Shown in pieces: positions 44,253-58,014 of a stretch of DNA of 64,000 bases; the first letter of the stretch is position 1, and each line of letters opens with the position of its first letter. A program made the position numbers and the translations under genes. Source of the stretch: Halarchaeum nitratireducens (GTDB lineage: Archaea > Halobacteriota > Halobacteria > Halobacteriales > Halobacteriaceae); assembly GCF_014647155.1 (NCBI RefSeq), contig NZ_BMOQ01000004.1:342913-406912 (forward strand). The letters are read 5' to 3'. The notes under the pieces were generated by a model that was given only the letters and a program-made list of their open reading frames with translations, made no database searches and had not been told where the DNA came from.

Positions 44253-45179
44253 ATGACGCAAGCGCGAGACGTGCGGATCATCGGTGCGCCCTCCGACTAC
44301 GGCGCGAACCGACGCGGTGTCGACATGGGGCCGTCCGCCATCCGGTACGCGGACCTCGCGGCCGGGATCGAGGCGACCGGGGCGTCGGTCACGGACGTCG
44401 GCGACCTCGCGGTGCCGCGCGCGGAGGAACGCGATCCGAACCGCGAACAGCCCGCGTCGGGCCGGGCGAAGTTCCTCCGCGAGACCCGCGACGTCTCGAA
44501 GTCGCTCGCGGACGCCGTCGCGGGCGCGTTGGACGAAGGGGCGTTCCCGCTCGTCCTCGGCGGGGATCACAGCATCGCCATCGGCTCGCTCGCCGGGTCG
44601 TCGCGCGACGCCGAGATCGGCGCGATCTGGTTCGACGCGCACGGCGATTTCAACACCCCGGAGACGAGCCCCTCCGGCAACGTTCACGGGATGCCGGTCG
44701 CGGCGGCGCTCGGTAAGGGTTCGTTCGCGGACCTCGCGTGGGCGAACGCCCCGGGTCTCCGCGAGGAGAACGTCGCCTACGTCGGCCTCCGCGACATCGA
44801 CGCCGACGAGCGCCGCGCGATCAACGAGAGCGACGTCACGGCGTTCACGATGTCGGACATCGACGAGCGCGGGATCAGCGACGTCGTCGAGGACGCCCTC
44901 GACGTGGCGAGCGCGGGCGTCGACGGGATCCACGTCAGCTTCGACCTCGACTGGCTCGACCCGAACGAAGCGCCCGGCGTCGGGACGCCCGTCCGCGGCG
45001 GGGCGACGTACCGGGAGGCCCACTGGGCGCTCGAAGCCGTCGCCGAGCGCGACGCCGCCGAGGGGCTCCTCCGTTCGATGGAACTCGTCGAGGTCAATCC
45101 GATCCTCGATCGCTCGAATCGGACCGCGGAGATCGCCGCCGAGCTCGCCGCGAGCGCGCTCGGCAAACGCACGCTCTAG
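44253..45179 (+). CDS. rocF: Arginase
   Basis: A 308-residue ureohydrolase that splits arginine to ornithine and urea. The binuclear manganese ligands are present in LGGDHSIAIG, WFDAHGDFN and SFDLDWLDP. The substrate loop SGNVHGMPVAAALG and the N-terminal GANRRGVDMGPSAIR are arginase-like rather than agmatinase-like. Length is normal. The gene is monocistronic here, with a TATA-like box upstream. Confidence 0.92.
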   Translation: MTQARDVRIIGAPSDYGANRRGVDMGPSAIRYADLAAGIEATGASVTDVGDLAVPRAEERDPNREQPASGRAKFLRETRDVSKSLADAVAGALDEGAFPLVLGGDHSIAIGSLAGSSRDAEIGAIWFDAHGDFNTPETSPSGNVHGMPVAAALGKGSFADLAWANAPGLREENVAYVGLRDIDADERRAINESDVTAFTMSDIDERGISDVVEDALDVASAGVDGIHVSFDLDWLDPNEAPGVGTPVRGGATYREAHWALEAVAERDAAEGLLRSMELVEVNPILDRSNRTAEIAAELAASALGKRTL

Positions 45180-45234
45180 CTCCGTTCCGTTCTCCGCGTC
45201 CCCCGAACGTAGAAGGGCGGGATGCGCTCGCGCG

Positions 45235-49730
<4,496 letters not shown>

Positions 49731-50270
49731 TCAGCTGATCTGTGCGGCGACGTCGGCCTGCGTGATGATCCCGACGGTGTCGCCGTCCTCGGTGACGATG
49801 ACGGCCGTGTAGTGATCGAGGAGGCTCGATATCTCCTCTAAGGTCGCGTCGGGGGAGACGGTCGGAAACGACTCGCTCATCACGGCGCGCACGGGATCGT
49901 CGCCGATGTCCCCGCCGGCGTGGACGACGTCGCCCTCGCTGATCGATCCGACGGGGACGCCGTCAGCGATCACCGGGAGCTGGGAGTAACCGGCCTCTTG
50001 CATCCGCTCGACGGCGTCGTGGACGCGGTCGCTCGGCGCGACGCTGACGACGGCCTCGTGCATCAGATCGCGCCCGCGGACGACGTCACCCGCCGCCTCG
50101 TCGAGCGCCTCGACGATGTGGCGCAGGGTGGAGAGGCGCGGGTCGACGTCGCCCCCCTCGATGCGCGCGATGAGCGGTTGGGACACGCCGGCGCGCTCCG
50201 CGAGCTCGCTCTGCGTCAGCCCGAGGGCGTTCCGGCGTTCCCGGAGGTCCTGGGGCGTTGGGAGGTACAT
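49731..50270 (-). CDS. HTH (XRE-type) regulator with paired CBS domains
   Basis: A 179-residue protein. An N-terminal Cro/C1-type HTH (about 8-62: RNALGLTQSELAERAGVSQPLIARIEGG) is joined to two CBS motifs (about 68-120 and 125-178: HEAVVSVAPSDRVHDAVERMQEAG; TVSPDATLEEISSLLDH). The domain order suggests a DNA-binding switch controlled by an adenosine nucleotide. An 8-bp palindrome, GTAATTAC (50275-50282), lies 4 nt before the ATG and could be an autoregulatory operator. It is upstream of gyrB on the same strand, with a gap of 84 nt. Confidence 0.9.
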   Translation of the reverse strand: MYLPTPQDLRERRNALGLTQSELAERAGVSQPLIARIEGGDVDPRLSTLRHIVEALDEAAGDVVRGRDLMHEAVVSVAPSDRVHDAVERMQEAGYSQLPVIADGVPVGSISEGDVVHAGGDIGDDPVRAVMSESFPTVSPDATLEEISSLLDHYTAVIVTEDGDTVGIITQADVAAQIS

Positions 50271-50301
50271 AGCCGTAATTACCGGCGGTTATGGATAAGT
50301 G

Positions 50302-50658
50302 TTAGTCCTCGCCCTCGGGCTCCTCGACGACCTCGATGACTTCGAGGGGAACGTCGCGGAGCGCCCCACCGACCTCGCTCTTCGCGATGCGCGAGGCGTG
50401 CTCGTCGGAGTCGGCGTTGAACACGGTGAGTTCGAGTACGAGACCGACGAGCGCCGTCTCGGCCGCGAGGAACGCGGCGTCGAGCGGTTCGCCGCAGGCC
50501 GGACAGGCCGTCACGCCCGCCTCCACCTCGACGTAGTCGAGGTCCTGATCGTTCAGTCGCCGTCCCGCTTCGCTTACCGCGACGCCGATCGCGTCGTCCG
50601 ACTCTGCAACGTCACGAACCAGCCACGCGGCTTCCATCGCCACGACGTAGTTGCTCAT
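50302..50658 (-). CDS. UPF0212/DUF555 family protein
   Basis: A 118-residue protein starting MSNYVVAMEAAWLVRDV, with a CPACG pair (about 51-55) and IAKSEVGGALRDVPLEVIEV at the C-terminus. I recognise it as the archaeal UPF0212 (DUF555) family. No function is established; the CxxC could bind zinc with a partner. The ATG at 50658 is at the conserved family start. Confidence 0.88.
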   Translation of the reverse strand: MSNYVVAMEAAWLVRDVAESDDAIGVAVSEAGRRLNDQDLDYVEVEAGVTACPACGEPLDAAFLAAETALVGLVLELTVFNADSDEHASRIAKSEVGGALRDVPLEVIEVVEEPEGED

Positions 50659-50883
50659 ACGGACGGGAGACTCCCCGGGTAGTCGTGTCTTGTGGTTGGC
50701 AGCCGCCGTCACCGTCGTGCGGACGTGACCCGAATAATTCGCATAACGTACGCGAATCGACGGCGTAGGCGCGGCCTGCCTGACGGCGCGCGCGGCGACG
50801 CGGCGCCGAGTGACGGCAGGACGCGAACGTGCGGCGAATCGCACGAGGGGAGCGGGGTACGGCCGTCGCCGCAGCGACAAAGT

Positions 50884-50890
50884 ACTTATA
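50884..50890 (+). promoter_or_regulatory. TATA-like box of the 55-residue protein gene
   Basis: ACTTATA lies 30-36 nt before the ATG at 50920 in an otherwise GC-rich stretch. The remaining part of the 50659-50919 interval shows no gene. Confidence 0.5.
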
Positions 50891-50919
50891 CCACCATCGA
50901 GTGAGAGACGGCTACGCAG

Positions 50920-51087
50920 ATGGCTTCACCGTTCGCCCGCCTCGTCACCGCGGTTCAGTACCAGATCACGCTCGCGTTCGCGCTCGTCCTCCTGCCGATC
51001 GCAACGCTCGCCAGTCGCCTCGGCCTCACTCTCCCCCTCTACCGACTCATCGAACGCTCCGAGGCCGCGTACGAGAGCGCGCGGTAG
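50920..51087 (+). CDS. 55-residue membrane-associated protein
   Basis: An open frame starting MASPFARLVTAVQYQ, with one hydrophobic helix (about 17-35, ITLAFALVLLPIATLASRLG) and a charged C-terminal helix (YRLIERSEAAYESAR). A TATA-like box at the expected distance and codon use like the neighbours support it as real. Similar tiny one-helix proteins are common in haloarchaea, but I cannot name a family. It precedes psmB by 58 nt on the same strand, and psmB has its own TATA-like box. Confidence 0.6.
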   Translation: MASPFARLVTAVQYQITLAFALVLLPIATLASRLGLTLPLYRLIERSEAAYESAR

Positions 51088-51112
51088 GCGTCCGTAACGG
51101 CCGGAAGGGTGG

Positions 51113-51120
51113 CTTTTATA
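51113..51120 (+). promoter_or_regulatory. TATA-like box of psmB
   Basis: CTTTTATA lies 26-33 nt before the psmB ATG at 51146, which is the standard spacing for a leaderless haloarchaeal transcript. Confidence 0.55.
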
Positions 51121-51145
51121 CGTCGCCCGCGACTACTCACCGTCA

Positions 51146-51880
51146 ATGTATAACCCGAGTCAGTCCTCCGAGTTCTCGCGTAACGCAGAGCGACTCCCCG
51201 ACGGTCCCGGCAACCCCTACGAGCCGGAAGTCGGGCAGATGCCCCAGAGCAACGCGAGCCAGCAGGACATGGACAACATCAACAAGACCGGCACGACCAT
51301 CGTCGGGATCACGACCACCGAGGGCGTGCTGATGGCCTCCGACATGCGCGCGAGCCTCGGCGGCCGCGTCGTCTCTAACAAGAACGTCCAGAAGGTCGAG
51401 CAGATCCAGGAGAACGCCGCGCTCTCCATCTCCGGGAGCGTCGGGGGCGCGCAGTCCTTCATCCGCACCCTGAAGGCCGAGTCGAACCTCTACGAGGCGC
51501 GCCGCGGCGAGCGGATGTCCATCAACGCCCTCGCCACGATGGCGTCCAACCTCCTCCGCGGCGGCCCGTTCTTCATGGTCGTCCCCATCCTCGGCGGCGT
51601 CGACGAGGACGGCGCGCACGTGTACAGCCTCGACCCGAGCGGTTCCTCGCTCGCCGATAAGTACACCGCGCAGGGCTCCGGGATGCCCTACGCGCTCGGG
51701 ACCCTCGAAAACAACTACACGGACGACCTCACGATGGACGAGGCCGAGCAGATCGGCGCGAAGGCAATTCAGGCCGCGAGCGAGCGCGACACCGCGTCCG
51801 GTAACGGCATCCACCTGACCAAGATCACCGCGGACGAAGTCGAGATCGTCGGTCACCAGGACGTCGACGATCTGCTCTAG
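51146..51880 (+). CDS. psmB: Proteasome beta subunit
   Basis: A 244-residue precursor. A 49-residue propeptide ends in NKTG, followed by the mature N-terminus TTIVGI with catalytic Thr50. The Asp/Lys/Ser residues of the N-terminal-nucleophile site are in MASDMRASLGG and NKNVQKV, and SGSVGGAQSF follows. It forms the inner proteolytic rings of the 20S proteasome with alpha subunits encoded elsewhere. The long propeptide is typical of haloarchaeal PsmB. A TATA-like box precedes it, and a hairpin lies 16 nt beyond the stop. Confidence 0.96.
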   Translation: MYNPSQSSEFSRNAERLPDGPGNPYEPEVGQMPQSNASQQDMDNINKTGTTIVGITTTEGVLMASDMRASLGGRVVSNKNVQKVEQIQENAALSISGSVGGAQSFIRTLKAESNLYEARRGERMSINALATMASNLLRGGPFFMVVPILGGVDEDGAHVYSLDPSGSSLADKYTAQGSGMPYALGTLENNYTDDLTMDEAEQIGAKAIQAASERDTASGNGIHLTKITADEVEIVGHQDVDDLL

Positions 51881-51896
51881 GACTTTTCTACGGTTC

Positions 51897-51915
51897 GGGT
51901 CGCCTCCGGCGACCC
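51897..51915 (+). terminator. Possible terminator hairpin after psmB
   Basis: GGGTCGCC-TCC-GGCGACCC is a perfect 8-bp stem with a 3-nt loop, 16 nt past the psmB stop and preceded by a short T-run (GACTTTTCT). A-rich and C-rich runs follow it. Archaeal termination depends mainly on T-runs, so the hairpin may rather be an mRNA end stabiliser. Confidence 0.4.
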
Positions 51916-52138
51916 GTCACCACAAAACCCCCACTAAAAATTCCCCCGCGCCGCCGGCGCGCGGTCGGGACGTCGATTCCGCCCAGCACCGCGTGGCACG
52001 GCGTCACTCAGCACTACCTCGCCCAGCGCCGCGATCGGCCCGACGGCGACGCGATTCGTCACACCCGAATCGGCCGTCGAACCCGAACCTGCCGTCGCGG
52101 CGGCAAGCTTTCTATCGGGCGCGTGCGTGCGCACCTGT

Positions 52139-52540
52139 ATGGCCTGCCGCTTTTGCGACATCGCCGCGGGCGACGCCGAGGTCCCGCGACTCTACGAGAC
52201 GGACGACGTCGTCGCATTCCTCGACGCGAACCCCGCGGTCCGCGGGCACGCGCTCGTCGTCCCGACGCTCCACGAGCGCGACGTGCTCGACGACCGGGGG
52301 GAGGCGACGGCGGTCTTCGCGGCCGTCCAGCGGGTCGGGAGCGCGCTCCGCGACGCGCTCGACGCCGACGGGATCAGCGTCTTCTACACGACGCCGGAGC
52401 TCGTCGGCGACGTCACGCACCCCCACGTCCACCTCCTGCCGCGCGACCGCGGCGACGGCGTCCACCTCGCGCTGGATCGCGGGACGCTCGACGAGGCGGA
52501 CGCCGACGCGCTCGTCGAACGCGTCCGGGGGACGCTCTGA
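52139..52540 (+). CDS. HIT-family nucleotide hydrolase
   Basis: A 133-residue HIT protein. The histidine-triad signature is THPHVHLLPR near residues 94-103. The N-terminus CRFCDIAAGDAEVPRLYET contains the usual Cys pair (CxxC) of this subgroup. HIT enzymes hydrolyse nucleoside phosphoramidates or dinucleotides. The ATG at 52139 (MACRFCD) is preferred to a GTG 12 nt upstream, because a T-rich element (CTTTCTATC, from about 52108) is about 23-31 nt before it. It converges directly on the next gene. Confidence 0.9.
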   Translation: MACRFCDIAAGDAEVPRLYETDDVVAFLDANPAVRGHALVVPTLHERDVLDDRGEATAVFAAVQRVGSALRDALDADGISVFYTTPELVGDVTHPHVHLLPRDRGDGVHLALDRGTLDEADADALVERVRGTL

Positions 52541-54097
52541 CTAGCCGCGTCGGTTGTTCCGGTGGGTCGCGTCCTCGACCTCGTCGCCGCGGCCGGTCCA
52601 GTCCGCGAAGCTCCCGGTGATGAGCGTGTCACGCTGATACGAGAGGTAATCGTACTGCATGTCGTAGACGGCGTTCTCGAAGGACGCGCCGTCCGCTAAG
52701 TTCTCGCGCACGCGCTCTCGCTTCCAGTCCGCGGGCGTGACGCCGTGGCGGGCGCGCTGGCGCAGCGGCCAGAGGTACTTCGCGGCCGCCTCCTCGTCGA
52801 GCCCGCGGGCGCGGAGGCCGGCCTCGGCCTGCGCGAAGAGGTCCGCGTACATCTCCGTCGCGTCCGTCGTCTCGCCGTCCGGACCGAGATACGTGATCTC
52901 GGCGTCGCTCCCGTTTCGGACGGCGGCGTAGAAGTTCTCGCGCGCGGTCTCCCACGGGAGGTCGTAGAGGGGATGATCGCGCGCGACCATCGCCTCCAGG
53001 GCACCCGCGAGGAGCGCTTGGAACGCCATCGTGTCCCGGACGGTCGGCTGGCCGGGCAGCGGGCGGAACTCGATGCGGGCGTTCGCGGACTCCCGCGAGG
53101 CCCCGCCGAAGACCGGGCGCACCCAGCGCCAGTAGGTGCCGTGTTTCATCCGGAAGTGCGCGAACTCGTCGTCGAAGCGCCCGCCCGTCTCGACGGGCAT
53201 CGGGACGATGGACGCGTCCTCGACGACGGCGTCGACGGCGTCCTGCACGCTCTCTAAGTCCCGGGGGAAACGCACCTTCTCGCTCTTCCCGGGGACGTTC
53301 AGGACGTCCTCGAAGACGTCGATGCGCCCCTCGTCGTGGCCGTCTTCGAGGATCGCCTCAGGTGTCGCGTCGTCGTCGTAGAGATCGGGCGGGTAGAACG
53401 GCGAGTTCACGCCGAGCGCGACGAGCGGCCCGGCGAGACGGACCGCGTACTGGAAGTACGTCGGGAGATCGACGGCCTGTGGCACTTGGTAGTGGGGTTG
53501 GATCGAGGTGATGAGCGCCTCGGGCATCACCGTGTCCGCGTCGAGGGTGACGTGCGGGGCGTCGAGGCCCATCGACGCCGGGTGATCCGTGTTCGCCATC
53601 GCGTGATAGCGCGTCGAGGCGCTCATGTTCGTGGCGATCTCGACGCCGTCGTCGTCGATGCTGTCCGTGAGGTACTCCCGTGCGGTCTCGCCCTCGGGGG
53701 GGATCGTCCACATCGCGTCGCTCACGAGGCGGAGCCCCTCGGCGTCCATCGGCTCCGCCGCGGCCTCCAATCGCGCGCGCACCTCCGACTCCTGCGCGGC
53801 CAGTCCGTACTCGTTCAGGGGCTGGGGGCTCGCCGTCATCTCGGCGTTGTGGAGCCCGAGTTCCTTCTCGAAGCCGACGAACTCCAGCACGCGACGCGGG
53901 ATGCGCGCGAGCGACCCGTCGTCGGCGACGCCGTAGAACTCGTATTCGAGGCCGACGATCGCCTGCGGATTGTCGAACGTCCCCGCCTCGATCTCCGCTT
54001 TGATCACCGCCGCGTCCTCGCGAACCCGCTCGTCGAACGCGTCCGGGTCCACCGCAAGCACCGATTGCACGTCGCGCGCGAGCTCCGATTCGGCCAT
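52541..54097 (-). CDS. Glutamate-cysteine ligase-like (GCS2-type) family protein
   Basis: A 518-residue soluble protein. IVGLEYEFYGV, HNAEMTASPQPLNEYG and SARIEFRPLPGQP-like patterns (here NARIEFRPLPGQPTVRD) resemble the carboxylate-amine ligase core of the GCS2/YbdK group. It is longer than the usual haloarchaeal gamma-glutamylcysteine synthetase. Whether it makes gamma-glutamylcysteine, the main haloarchaeal thiol, or ligates another amino acid is open. Two ATGs compete (54103 and 54097). The latter is chosen by its distance of about 28 nt from a weak TATA-like element. Confidence 0.65.
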   Translation of the reverse strand: MAESELARDVQSVLAVDPDAFDERVREDAAVIKAEIEAGTFDNPQAIVGLEYEFYGVADDGSLARIPRRVLEFVGFEKELGLHNAEMTASPQPLNEYGLAAQESEVRARLEAAAEPMDAEGLRLVSDAMWTIPPEGETAREYLTDSIDDDGVEIATNMSASTRYHAMANTDHPASMGLDAPHVTLDADTVMPEALITSIQPHYQVPQAVDLPTYFQYAVRLAGPLVALGVNSPFYPPDLYDDDATPEAILEDGHDEGRIDVFEDVLNVPGKSEKVRFPRDLESVQDAVDAVVEDASIVPMPVETGGRFDDEFAHFRMKHGTYWRWVRPVFGGASRESANARIEFRPLPGQPTVRDTMAFQALLAGALEAMVARDHPLYDLPWETARENFYAAVRNGSDAEITYLGPDGETTDATEMYADLFAQAEAGLRARGLDEEAAAKYLWPLRQRARHGVTPADWKRERVRENLADGASFENAVYDMQYDYLSYQRDTLITGSFADWTGRGDEVEDATHRNNRRG

Positions 54098-54167
54098 GGC
54101 CATGCCTTCGTGCGGTCGGGACTTGAATGACGTGGCACCGCACGCCGCGCCGTCCGCTCCCCGTCCG

Positions 54168-54341
54168 CTACGTGTCGCCGTCTTCGTGGGCCGCGCGGAG
54201 GTCGTCGAGGTGACTCTCCAACACGTGAAGCGCGGCGTCCGCGTCCGTGTACCCGCGCTCGTAGTCCTCGTAGACGGAGTCGGCACCGTCGAGGAAGTTC
54301 GAAACCGCCGTTTCGAGATCGTCGGACTCGTCGTCGCTCAT
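54168..54341 (-). CDS. 57-residue acidic haloarchaeal protein
   Basis: It starts MSDDESDDLETAVSNFLDG and continues with a helical stretch, VYEDYERGYTDADAALHVLES, to DLRAAHEDGDT. The protein is entirely helical in appearance and very acidic. I recall similar small proteins in other haloarchaea but no named function. It lies 70 nt upstream of the GCS2-like gene on the same strand. Confidence 0.6.
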   Translation of the reverse strand: MSDDESDDLETAVSNFLDGADSVYEDYERGYTDADAALHVLESHLDDLRAAHEDGDT

Positions 54342-54451
54342 GACCCGGCGTTCGCCCCGCGGGCCCGAAAGCGCCGCGGTTCCGCGCCGTCCACCCCCTC
54401 CGACTCGGCGGTCCGCGCCCGTTAAGTGCACACTCCGGCTAGTACAGACGA

Positions 54452-56116
54452 ATGCAGTTCGACGAGTTCGCCGCGCGCGCGACGGAGATCGAGGCCGAGC
54501 CCGCCGATCTCGAAACGGTCGCGCTCGTCGCCGACCTGTTCGCCGATGCGGGCGACGCCCTGCCGATCCTCGCGCGCTTCGCGCAGGGTCGGGTGTTCCC
54601 CGCGTACAGCGAGCGCAAACTCGACGTGGGCCCGCGGCTCTGTCACGAGGCCGTCGCGCGCGCCGCGGGGCCGAACATCGACGCCGACGACGTCGAGGAC
54701 CGGCTCGCCGAGACCGGCGACATCGGCGGCGTCGCGGCGAGCTACGACGTCGGTGGCCAACGCGGCCTCGGCGCGTTCACCGACGCGGACGGCGACGGCC
54801 TCTCCGTCCGCGAGGTGTACGACGACCTCGCCGGCCTCGCGGCCGCGGAGGGGGCGGGGAGCGAGGACGAGAAGATAGCGACGCTGTTCGGCCTCCTCAC
54901 GCGCTGTGACACGGACGCCGAGGCGCGCTATCTCGCCCGCCTCGTCCTCGGCGAGATGCGGATCGGCGTCGGCGAGGGGACGGTCCGCGACGCCGTGGCG
55001 GCGGCCTTCGACGTCCCCGTCGAGGCGGTCGCGCGCGCCCTCCAGGTGTCGAACGACTACGGACTCGTCGCCGAGACGGCGCGCGATCGCGGCGCCGACG
55101 GCCTCGACGACATCCACCTCGAAATCGGCCGTCCGGTGAAGGCGATGCTCGCCCAGGCCGGGAGCGTCGCCGACGCCCTCGACTCGTGGTCCGAGGCCGC
55201 CGTCGAAGTCAAATTCGACGGCGCGCGCGTCCAGTTGCACCACGACCCCGCGGGCGAGACGCGGGTCTTCAGCCGAAACATGGCGGACGTCACCGACGCG
55301 CTCCCGGAGGTCGTCGAGTTCGCCGACGCGCACCTCGACGTCCCGGCGATCGTCGACGGCGAAGTCGTGGCGGTGGACGACGACGGGTCGCCTCGCCCCT
55401 TCCAGGAGGTGTTGCGGCGCTTCCGCCGGAAGCACGACGTCGAGCGGATGCGAGAGGAGGTCCGCGTCGAGCTCCGGGCGTTCGACTGCCTCCACGCCGC
55501 GGGCGCGGACCTCCTGGACGACCCCCTGCTCGCCCGCCACGAGGCGCTCGCCGATCGACTCGGCGGCACGGACGCCGTCTCCGAACTCCTCGTCTCCGAC
55601 GATCCCGAGGAGATCGAAGCGTTCGAGGAGCGCGCCCTCGCGGCCGGTCACGAGGGCGTAATGCTCAAGGACCCCGAGTCGGCGTACACGCCCGGCAAGC
55701 GCGGCAAGCAGTGGCTGAAGCGCAAGCCCGACGTCGAGACGCTCGACCTCGTCGTGACGGGCGCGGAGTGGGGCGAGGGGAGGCGCGCGGAGACGCTCGG
55801 GACCTTCCTCCTCTCGGCGCGGACCGAGGACGGCTACGAGACGATCGGCAAGGTCGCCACCGGCCTCGACGAGGAGGAGCTCGCGGACCTCGATCGCCGA
55901 CTCGCGCCACACGTCCGCGACGAGGACGGCCAGACGGTCGACATCGACCCCGCCGTCGTCCTCGAAGTCGGCTACGAGGAGATCCAGCGCTCCCCGACGT
56001 ACTCCTCGGGGTACGCGTTGCGCTTCCCGCGCTTCCTCGCCGTCCGCGACGACAAGGACCCCGCGGACGCGGACTCGCTGGCGCGCGTCGAGCGCCTCGC
56101 CGAGAAGCAAGGCTAA
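54452..56116 (+). CDS. ligA: ATP-dependent DNA ligase
   Basis: A 554-residue archaeal/eukaryal DNA ligase. The adenylated lysine is Lys254 in motif I, EVKFDGARVQ. Motif III-like stretches (AFDCLHA), motif IV (EGVMLKDP) and motif V (GKQWLKRKP) follow. The N-terminal DNA-binding domain (about 1-215) contains LFGLLTRCD and GEMRIGVGEGTVRDAV. The enzyme seals nicks in replication and repair. The length is normal. A NAD-dependent ligase, as some haloarchaea also have, is not in the window. Confidence 0.96.
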   Translation: MQFDEFAARATEIEAEPADLETVALVADLFADAGDALPILARFAQGRVFPAYSERKLDVGPRLCHEAVARAAGPNIDADDVEDRLAETGDIGGVAASYDVGGQRGLGAFTDADGDGLSVREVYDDLAGLAAAEGAGSEDEKIATLFGLLTRCDTDAEARYLARLVLGEMRIGVGEGTVRDAVAAAFDVPVEAVARALQVSNDYGLVAETARDRGADGLDDIHLEIGRPVKAMLAQAGSVADALDSWSEAAVEVKFDGARVQLHHDPAGETRVFSRNMADVTDALPEVVEFADAHLDVPAIVDGEVVAVDDDGSPRPFQEVLRRFRRKHDVERMREEVRVELRAFDCLHAAGADLLDDPLLARHEALADRLGGTDAVSELLVSDDPEEIEAFEERALAAGHEGVMLKDPESAYTPGKRGKQWLKRKPDVETLDLVVTGAEWGEGRRAETLGTFLLSARTEDGYETIGKVATGLDEEELADLDRRLAPHVRDEDGQTVDIDPAVVLEVGYEEIQRSPTYSSGYALRFPRFLAVRDDKDPADADSLARVERLAEKQG

Positions 56117-56140
56117 ACGCCCGCGTCACGAACGCGGCAT

Positions 56141-56920
56141 ATGGCTCTCCGTGCGGCCGCCATCGACCTCGACGGCACGCTCCTCCACGGCGACGAGCTC
56201 CTCCCCGGTGCACGAGAGGCGATGGCCGCGATCCGCGAGCGCGTCGATGCGGTGTGTTTCCTCACGAACAACCCGACGATTCCCCCGGAAGCGTACGCCG
56301 CGCGCCTCCGCGAGCGCGGGATCGCGGCGTCGCCCGAGGAGGTGCTCACCGCGTGCACGGCCACGATCGGCTACCTCCGGGAGCACCACGCCGCGGACGC
56401 GCTCTACCCCATCGCGGGCGACGCCATCGTCTCCCAACTCCGCGACGCCGAGTGCGACCTCGTCGCCGACCCCGCGGACGCGGAGTGCGTCGTCGTCGGC
56501 TACGATCCCGACTTCGACTACGACGACCTGCACGCCGCGCTCCGGGCGTTCGGTGCCGATCCCGCGGCCGTCGGCTTCGTCGGCACCGACCCGGACCGGA
56601 CGATCCCGACCGCCGACGGTCCGATCCCGGGGTCGGGCGCGCTCGTCCACGCCGTCTCGGGCGTCGTCGAACGCGATCCCGACGCGGTCCTCGGGAAACC
56701 CTCGGCCGAGACCGCGGCCCTCCTGCGCGATCGGCTCGGCGTTCCCGCGTCGGCGTGCGCCGTCGTCGGCGACAACCCCGCGACGGACGTCGCGCTCGGC
56801 GAGCGCGCCGGCATGACGACCGTGCTCGTCGAGACGGGACTCGCCGCGAGCGCGGACGACGCGACGCGCGCCGACCACGTCGTCGCAGACGTGGGGGCGG
56901 CCGTCGCGCTGTTCGACTAG
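56141..56920 (+). CDS. HAD-IIA family hydrolase (NagD-like)
   Basis: A 259-residue phosphatase with HAD motif [10 protein letters not shown] (nucleophile Asp9, Asp11), motif II FLTNNPT, Lys in [10 protein letters not shown] and motif [12 protein letters not shown]. The C2-type cap (about 75-175) fits the NagD/p-nitrophenyl phosphatase group, which dephosphorylates small sugar or nucleotide phosphates. The substrate is not predictable. It starts 24 nt after the ligase stop and could share its transcript. Its 3' end overlaps the convergent top6A by 4 nt. Confidence 0.92.
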   Translation: MALRAAAIDLDGTLLHGDELLPGAREAMAAIRERVDAVCFLTNNPTIPPEAYAARLRERGIAASPEEVLTACTATIGYLREHHAADALYPIAGDAIVSQLRDAECDLVADPADAECVVVGYDPDFDYDDLHAALRAFGADPAAVGFVGTDPDRTIPTADGPIPGSGALVHAVSGVVERDPDAVLGKPSAETAALLRDRLGVPASACAVVGDNPATDVALGERAGMTTVLVETGLAASADDATRADHVVADVGAAVALFD

Positions 56921-58014
56921 TCGAGAACGCCCATCTCGGTGAGGCGTTCCGGGAGGTAGGTGTCCGTCACGAAGTCCAACCCTCTCGAAGCGAGGGCCTG
57001 CTGTTCGGCCTTCTTCCCGATGTCGAGTTGGAGTTCGATCTGCTCCGTCCAGAACTCCGATTGGAAGCGCGGGTCCTCCAGTTCGCTCTCCAGGGCGTTG
57101 ACGTCGGAGTCGCTGAGCGGGTCGGTCGGTAGGTCGTACTCGACGATGTCCGCGGGCCGGATGCCGATGAACTGCGCCTCGGGCGTGGCGAGGTACTCGG
57201 AGAGGTGTGCGGACTTGATCGACCCGTACGAGACGGAGCCGAAGATGCGATACGACCACGGGTCGCCGTCGGTGAACACCGTCACGGGGAGGTCGAGTTC
57301 GTCGTGGAGGCGCTTGGTCAGCCGCCGCGTCGCGCGCGCCGGCTGGCCGCCGAGGTGGACGACGAGCGCGTTGTAGTCGTCGTCGAAGCCGTTCTCGACG
57401 AGGCGATCGCGCATCCCGCCGGTCTCGACGCAGAGGACGAAGTCGACGTCGTGATCCAGGAACTCGATCGTGTCGGGGTTGTTCGGGATCTGGTAGCCGC
57501 CCTGCCCGACGTCGTCCTGACAGTGGATCTCGCGGTCCCCGCGATTCGTCTGCTCGCGGAGACGGAGGGGGCCCATCACCTTCGCGCCCGACTCCTCCGG
57601 GCGCATGTGGAAGTCCTCGCGTTTCACCCCGGAGACGATCTCCAGGTCCTCGACGAGCTTGTCGGACTCCGACTGGCCGTTGAACTGCGCGGCCTCTTCG
57701 TCCCACGACTCGGAGAGGTAGTAGAGTTCACGCAGCGTCGAGGAGCGGTCCTCCTCTAACTGCTGGGCGAGGAAGTCGATCGTGTAGATCGCCTTCAGGA
57801 GCTTGCGCGCGCCCGACGCGGAGTTGGCGGAGCGCGTCGACGTCCGGTCGCCGTACACCCAGACGTCCGCGTCCTCGTCGAAGACGATGTTCGACTTCGA
57901 GCGCGTCGGCAACTCCATGTTCGGGATCTCGCCGTCCGCGAACTGGTCGTAGAACTCTGCGGCCATGTCGATGAGGCGCTCGCGCGCCGCGTCGTCGGTT
58001 GTGTCGGAACTCAT
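56917..58014 (-). CDS. top6A: DNA topoisomerase VI subunit A
   Basis: A 365-residue Spo11-type subunit. The catalytic tyrosine is in [13 protein letters not shown] (Tyr98 or Tyr99). The Toprim acidic residues are in VLCVETGGM and [10 protein letters not shown]. Topo VI makes transient double-strand breaks to relax and decatenate DNA. The ATG overlaps the top6B TGA (ATGA), so the two subunits are coupled in translation. The length is normal for archaea. Confidence 0.96.
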   Translation of the reverse strand: MSSDTTDDAARERLIDMAAEFYDQFADGEIPNMELPTRSKSNIVFDEDADVWVYGDRTSTRSANSASGARKLLKAIYTIDFLAQQLEEDRSSTLRELYYLSESWDEEAAQFNGQSESDKLVEDLEIVSGVKREDFHMRPEESGAKVMGPLRLREQTNRGDREIHCQDDVGQGGYQIPNNPDTIEFLDHDVDFVLCVETGGMRDRLVENGFDDDYNALVVHLGGQPARATRRLTKRLHDELDLPVTVFTDGDPWSYRIFGSVSYGSIKSAHLSEYLATPEAQFIGIRPADIVEYDLPTDPLSDSDVNALESELEDPRFQSEFWTEQIELQLDIGKKAEQQALASRGLDFVTDTYLPERLTEMGVLD

